Shown here: one piece after another, positions 60,549 to 64,000 of the stretch
Layout of the letters: every line of letters begins with the position of its first letter
Position numbering within the stretch: the stretch's first letter is position 1
Assembly (NCBI RefSeq): GCF_014199215.1
Contig: NZ_JACIJC010000003.1
Location: forward strand, 248,001-312,000
Source: Sphingobium boeckii
GTDB lineage: Bacteria; Pseudomonadota; Alphaproteobacteria; Sphingomonadales; Sphingomonadaceae
DNA: 64,000 bases
Direction: 5' to 3'
Position numbers and translations under genes: made by a program
Notes under the pieces: generated by a model
Databases searched by the model: none
Seen by the model: the letters and a program-made list of their open reading frames with translations, nothing else
What the model was told of the DNA's origin: nothing

Positions 60549-62198
60549 TCAGCGCATCATCCTGATCTCGTCATCCCTGCCCGTCATCTCCCAGCGGATC
60601 AGCGAAATGGGGATCGTGCCCGCCGCGCGGAATTGGTCGTGGAAGGTCTTGATGTCGAACGTGTCGCCAAGCTGCATCGCGCGCTCTGACAGCAATTTCT
60701 CCAGCTCCACCTTGCCCATATAATAGCCAATGCCATAGCCCGGCTGGCGCAGGTAAAGCTCGATATCGAATTGCGCCACCGCGTCCCCGGTCTTCATCCA
60801 TTTGGGCGTCCGCGCGATCAATGAGGCGTTGGCCTGCGCCCAGGTCCATTCATTGGCCTGCATCTTCAATTCCGGCAGGATGCGCGCGGCGCGCTTGGCA
60901 CCCAGGATATAATCGATCTCGCGCGCCTTGGGCCGGTCTTCAAGAAGACCGGCCTGCAGGATCATCTCCTCCAGATAGAAAGCCCAGCCTTCCGAACGCA
61001 GCCCGTTTACGAAAAACAGCCGCCCACCGCCGCGGATCGGCCGTTTGTCCTGCGCATATTGCAGCCCGTCAAACGCGTGCCCAGGCAGATTGTGCGCACG
61101 CAGCGGCCGCCCGTCCCGAAACTCCGCCTGGAAGAAGAAGTGCAGATTGAGCGGCGGATCAAACAGCCCCGGCTTGCTCGGATCCTTTTCGAACGGAAAG
61201 ACATATGGCCCTTCTTCCGGGTCATGTTTGAGATAATCCGGGATCGTCATCCAGTCGCCATCGCGCAGGAAGCGGAGCAGATCATTGTCCTCCTCCACGC
61301 GCTTGGCGTCGAATGCGGCGCGCGTCTGGACCGGTTCGATCATCGGGATGCCGCGGTTGCGATGCTCCTCGATCTTGAGGAACGCCACCTGCCTTTCATA
61401 TTCGCGCTCGCCGATCGTCCGGATCTCTTCGGACGTGTAGGGCGTCAGCAGGACGTTCTTCAGATACCAGTTATAATTGTCGATCCCCACCCCGCCATAA
61501 GCGGGCAGCTTGGCCTCGATGCTTTCAAGCCACGCCTTGAACTTGATCGCCGCATCCCGCGCGCGTCTGGCGGGCGCAACCAATTGCGGGTTGGTCTTGG
61601 CGGCGGCGGTCGCCAGTTCGCCATAGACATTGATTTCCACCTGCTTCTGCCAGATGCCCAGCCGCGCCAGATCGCCGCGCGCGTCAGTCAGATTGGCGCG
61701 CGCCTGATCGAGCGCGGCGGGCACGGCATTCAGCCGGGCGACCAATGCGGGCACATCGGCTGCCGCCATCGGCAGTTGCGGCAAGCGGATCGCGCCGTGC
61801 ATCTTCGGGCCGAACCCCAGATTGGTGGTGCTGTAGAACGCCGGATCCTTCTTCCATGGCTGCACCACGCGATGCTGGAATTCCATCCCGCGCATTTCGG
61901 CGAGCACCAGCATGTAATCCACGCGCTGCGCGACCGGCCAGGCGCTGTCGTCAATCGCCTTCAAACGCGCCTGAAACCGCTGCAGCTCCGCATATTGCTT
62001 CGCCATGGCAGGGGGAGAATAATCGGGAACCCCCGCGATCATCGGCGGCGGCACGAAGGCGCGGAATTCGGTGTTCAGCGCAACGAGCGCCTCATAGCCT
62101 GCCGGCGTCTGTTGTGCGTGCGCCGGGATTGCGGCCACCGCCAGAGGTAGTACGGGCGCGGCCAGCAAGGCGGCGGCAAGACGGAATTTCCTGATCAT
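60549..62198 (-). CDS. DUF885 exported protein with degenerate zinc motif (copy 4)
   Basis: A 549-residue DUF885 protein with a signal peptide (MIRKFRLAAALLAAPVLPLAVAA). At the place of HExxPGH it reads AHNLPGH, so the first His and the catalytic Glu are both replaced while the PGH His stays. EGWAFYLEEMILQAG is kept. GYYMGKVELEKLLSERAMQLGD and FDIKTFHDQFRAAGTIPISLI are standard family ends. It shares PGHxFDGL and a PIRG block with copy 3, so the two form a subfamily. It starts 11 bases after the aminotransferase stop; GGAG precedes the ATG by 8 bases. Classical zinc peptidase activity is unlikely. Confidence 0.85.
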   Translation of the reverse strand: MIRKFRLAAALLAAPVLPLAVAAIPAHAQQTPAGYEALVALNTEFRAFVPPPMIAGVPDYSPPAMAKQYAELQRFQARLKAIDDSAWPVAQRVDYMLVLAEMRGMEFQHRVVQPWKKDPAFYSTTNLGFGPKMHGAIRLPQLPMAAADVPALVARLNAVPAALDQARANLTDARGDLARLGIWQKQVEINVYGELATAAAKTNPQLVAPARRARDAAIKFKAWLESIEAKLPAYGGVGIDNYNWYLKNVLLTPYTSEEIRTIGEREYERQVAFLKIEEHRNRGIPMIEPVQTRAAFDAKRVEEDNDLLRFLRDGDWMTIPDYLKHDPEEGPYVFPFEKDPSKPGLFDPPLNLHFFFQAEFRDGRPLRAHNLPGHAFDGLQYAQDKRPIRGGGRLFFVNGLRSEGWAFYLEEMILQAGLLEDRPKAREIDYILGAKRAARILPELKMQANEWTWAQANASLIARTPKWMKTGDAVAQFDIELYLRQPGYGIGYYMGKVELEKLLSERAMQLGDTFDIKTFHDQFRAAGTIPISLIRWEMTGRDDEIRMMR

Positions 62199-62209
62199 CA
62201 CTCTATCTC

Positions 62210-63379
62210 CTAGAGCTTGTTGAAGAAGGCGCTCAAACGCTCCATCGCTTCCACGATCCGCTCCTCGGATTCCGATCCGAAGCACACGCGCAGATGATCA
62301 TCGCCCAGGGGGCCGTAAAAGCCGCCCGCCTCGGTCACGACATGCGCCTCATGAAGGATGGCCGTTGCCAGTGCCGCCGATTTCATGCCCGTGCCGCTGA
62401 TATTGGGAAAGGCATAGATCGTCGCTTCAGGCTCCGCACAGGTGACGCCCGGCATCTGGTTCAGCGCCTGTACCACGATATCGCGCTTGCGCCGGTCCGC
62501 CTCGACCATGGCGTGCATCGTATCCTGCGGACCGGTGACCGCGGCAAGCGCACCTTCCTGGATGAACACGTTCACATGCGTCACGTCTGTCATGGTGATC
62601 CGCATGATGGCGGGCATCAGCCTGGCATCGGCAACGACATAGCCGATCCGCCAGCCATCCATCGAATAGGCCTTGGTGAAGGCGAAGCAGGTGATCGTCC
62701 GCTCGCGCATCCCCGGCAAGGCCGCGATGCTGATATGCTCGGCTTTGCCATAGGTGATATATTCATACACTTCGTCAGACAGCACGAGCAGATCATGCGC
62801 GATCGCCAGATCGGCGACATGCTGCAATTCCTCGCGACTGTAGACACGGCCCGTGGGGTTCGCCGGATTGACGATCACGATCATCCGCGTCTTCGGCGTG
62901 ATCTTCGCCGCGATCGCTTCCTTGGTAATGGCGAAATTGTTCGCGGCGTCGAGCGGTGCCATCACCACCGTGCCACCCGCCAATTCGGTCTTGCCGATAT
63001 GCTGCGGGTAATAAGGCTCCAGCAGGATTACTTCGTCACCCGGATCGACCGCCGCCATGAACGCCGCGAAGGAGGCATGAGTAAGGCCGTTGGTGACCAG
63101 CACTTCATCCACGCCATAATCCAGCTTGTTGAAATCGCGCAGTTTTTCCACGAGCGCCTGACGGAAACGCGTCGTCCCGGCAAATTCGCCATAATGCACG
63201 ATACCCGCATCGAGCGCGGCCTTGGCGGCCTCCTTGATATGCAGCGGCGTATCCGAATGCGGGCGTCCGAATTCGAGATGGATCAGGTCAACGCCCTGCG
63301 CATCCAGCTTGGCGGCTTCCTCATACATGCCAAAGCTCTTCTTCGACCCGCCGACAAGGCGCTGCGCTGGCCACTTCAT
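62210..63379 (-). CDS. PLP-dependent aminotransferase, class I/II
   Basis: A 389-residue fold-type I aminotransferase. NPANPTG (171-177), SDEVYEYI (201-208) and CFAFTKAYSMDGWRIGY with the PLP Lys236 are all present, and the C-terminal LRVCFGSESE contains the substrate carboxylate-binding Arg. It transfers the amino group of an aspartate/aromatic/branched-type amino acid to 2-oxoglutarate in the cytoplasm. It lies between an M24 peptidase (48-base gap upstream) and DUF885 copy 4, consistent with use of amino acids released from peptides. AGGAG lies 8 bases before the ATG. Substrate preference cannot be read from sequence. Confidence 0.9.
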   Translation of the reverse strand: MKWPAQRLVGGSKKSFGMYEEAAKLDAQGVDLIHLEFGRPHSDTPLHIKEAAKAALDAGIVHYGEFAGTTRFRQALVEKLRDFNKLDYGVDEVLVTNGLTHASFAAFMAAVDPGDEVILLEPYYPQHIGKTELAGGTVVMAPLDAANNFAITKEAIAAKITPKTRMIVIVNPANPTGRVYSREELQHVADLAIAHDLLVLSDEVYEYITYGKAEHISIAALPGMRERTITCFAFTKAYSMDGWRIGYVVADARLMPAIMRITMTDVTHVNVFIQEGALAAVTGPQDTMHAMVEADRRKRDIVVQALNQMPGVTCAEPEATIYAFPNISGTGMKSAALATAILHEAHVVTEAGGFYGPLGDDHLRVCFGSESEERIVEAMERLSAFFNKL

Positions 63380-63427
63380 GCAAATGCTCCTGAATAGATT
63401 GAATTTCGAACGGGCGGATCGCCCGGC

Positions 63428-64000
63428 TTATTTGACGAGCAGGATCCGGCTGTTGGGCGGATAGACCCATTCCAGCCCGCGCTCGGTGATCACGCCATCG
63501 TCTTCCAGCGGGATCTTGATCTTGCGGCTGCCCCATTCGGGCACCACGGTGTAGACGAACAATTCGATCGAGAGGAAATTGCTCGGCCGCAGTTCATAGG
63601 TCATCCGCAGCGGATTGAAATCCGCCATGGACGGCCCCGATCCATGACCATAATCGCCCACCGAATGGCTGCCGATCACGACATCGGTGACCTTGGGATC
63701 CTTGCTGGGATCATCATATTTGCCCAGCACGAAGCCGGGCGTTGCCGCCACGCGCTGGTTGACCGCGGCCAGCGCCGCGCCCGCCGTCACCCCCGGCCTG
63801 ATCACGTCGAGGATCATCTGCCGCACGGTCTGCCCGCGATCATAGGCGCGCTGCACCCCGGCGGGCGGCCCATTCTCGCCGGCCTTGAGCACATAGGCCA
63901 TGCGCTTCATGTCCGTATAGCTCAGCAGATAGTTCACGCCCCAATCGACCGTGATCAGATCGCCCGGCTGGATGACATGATCGCCCGAAACCGGACCACG
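63428..64000 (-). CDS. M24-family metallopeptidase (Xaa-Pro aminopeptidase-like), C-terminal part
   Basis: The gene enters from the right edge and 190 residues are visible in the window. The open frame continues to the last base, so the visible Met at 63937 is internal. Metal ligands of the pita-bread fold are seen: DWGVNYLLSYTDMKR (two Asp), GSHSVGDYGHGSGPSM (His), LSIELFVYTVVPEWG (Glu) and LEDDGVITERGLEWV (Glu). It cleaves N-terminal residues before Pro, or creatine/ectoine-like amides in some subfamilies. The following genes are an aminotransferase and DUF885 copy 4, so it begins or belongs to a peptide/amide-use operon. Confidence 0.87.
   Translation of the reverse strand, partial: RGPVSGDHVIQPGDLITVDWGVNYLLSYTDMKRMAYVLKAGENGPPAGVQRAYDRGQTVRQMILDVIRPGVTAGAALAAVNQRVAATPGFVLGKYDDPSKDPKVTDVVIGSHSVGDYGHGSGPSMADFNPLRMTYELRPSNFLSIELFVYTVVPEWGSRKIKIPLEDDGVITERGLEWVYPPNSRILLVK

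Overview
The window looks like chromosomal DNA of an alphaproteobacterium, most probably a sphingomonad (Sphingomonas/Sphingobium/Novosphingobium group). This is inferred from high GC, two large TonB-dependent receptors of sphingomonad type, many Tat- or Sec-exported carbohydrate and peptide enzymes, and dense ATGA-overlapped operons. No rRNA, tRNA, CRISPR array, transposase or integrase was seen. The whole window reads as a catabolic accessory region for plant-derived material.

Region 1 (1-6500, minus strand) is one tightly packed operon: LVIVD-repeat exported protein, acyl-CoA ligase, aldehyde dehydrogenase, carboxymuconolactone-decarboxylase-like protein, SDR and an NAD-binding dehydrogenase that runs off the left edge. 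Region 2 (6600-23000) carries a GH51 arabinofuranosidase, four esterases (two HSL-type, one acetyl-xylan-esterase-like, one tannase/feruloyl-esterase-like), a second acyl-CoA ligase with a nitroreductase, a GH2 enzyme coupled to a 99-residue partner protein, two paralogous LuxR-type regulators, an MFS carrier and an SDR. This suggests removal of acyl and feruloyl groups and side chains from plant cell-wall or phenolic glycosides.

Region 3 (23000-36300) holds a TonB receptor, a probable small RNA with its own terminator, and a long plus-strand operon: cytochrome c, Gfo/Idh/MocA dehydrogenase, TIM-barrel isomerase, MFS carrier, epimerase-like protein, small Tat subunit and GMC flavoprotein, then a ThuA-like protein and a TetR regulator. 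The cytochrome/small-subunit/GMC set matches the FAD-dependent glycoside 3-dehydrogenase type, so the operon probably oxidises glycosides to 3-keto-glycosides and processes them.

Region 4 (36400-43000) has a second GH2 with its own 99-residue partner, a FadR-type GntR regulator, and divergently a ketoglutarate semialdehyde dehydrogenase with an AraD1-type dehydratase: the end of a non-phosphorylating pentose pathway. Region 5 (43000-64000) is a peptide/amino-acid catabolism island: TonB receptor, S9 peptidase, four DUF885 proteins, M24 peptidase, aminotransferase, FAD amine/amino-acid oxidase, DUF3830 and DUF3237 proteins and a BASS-type carrier.

The most unusual signals are: (i) a small domain that occurs twice as a 99-residue protein overlapping a GH2 gene and a third time as the N-terminal part of the ThuA-like protein; (ii) a shared palindrome with core CCA-NN-TGG in front of at least three operons, probably read by the paired LuxR regulators; (iii) a three-hairpin small RNA candidate beside one of these palindromes; and (iv) four DUF885 proteins in 16 kb, two of which have lost the catalytic Glu of the HExxPGH motif.
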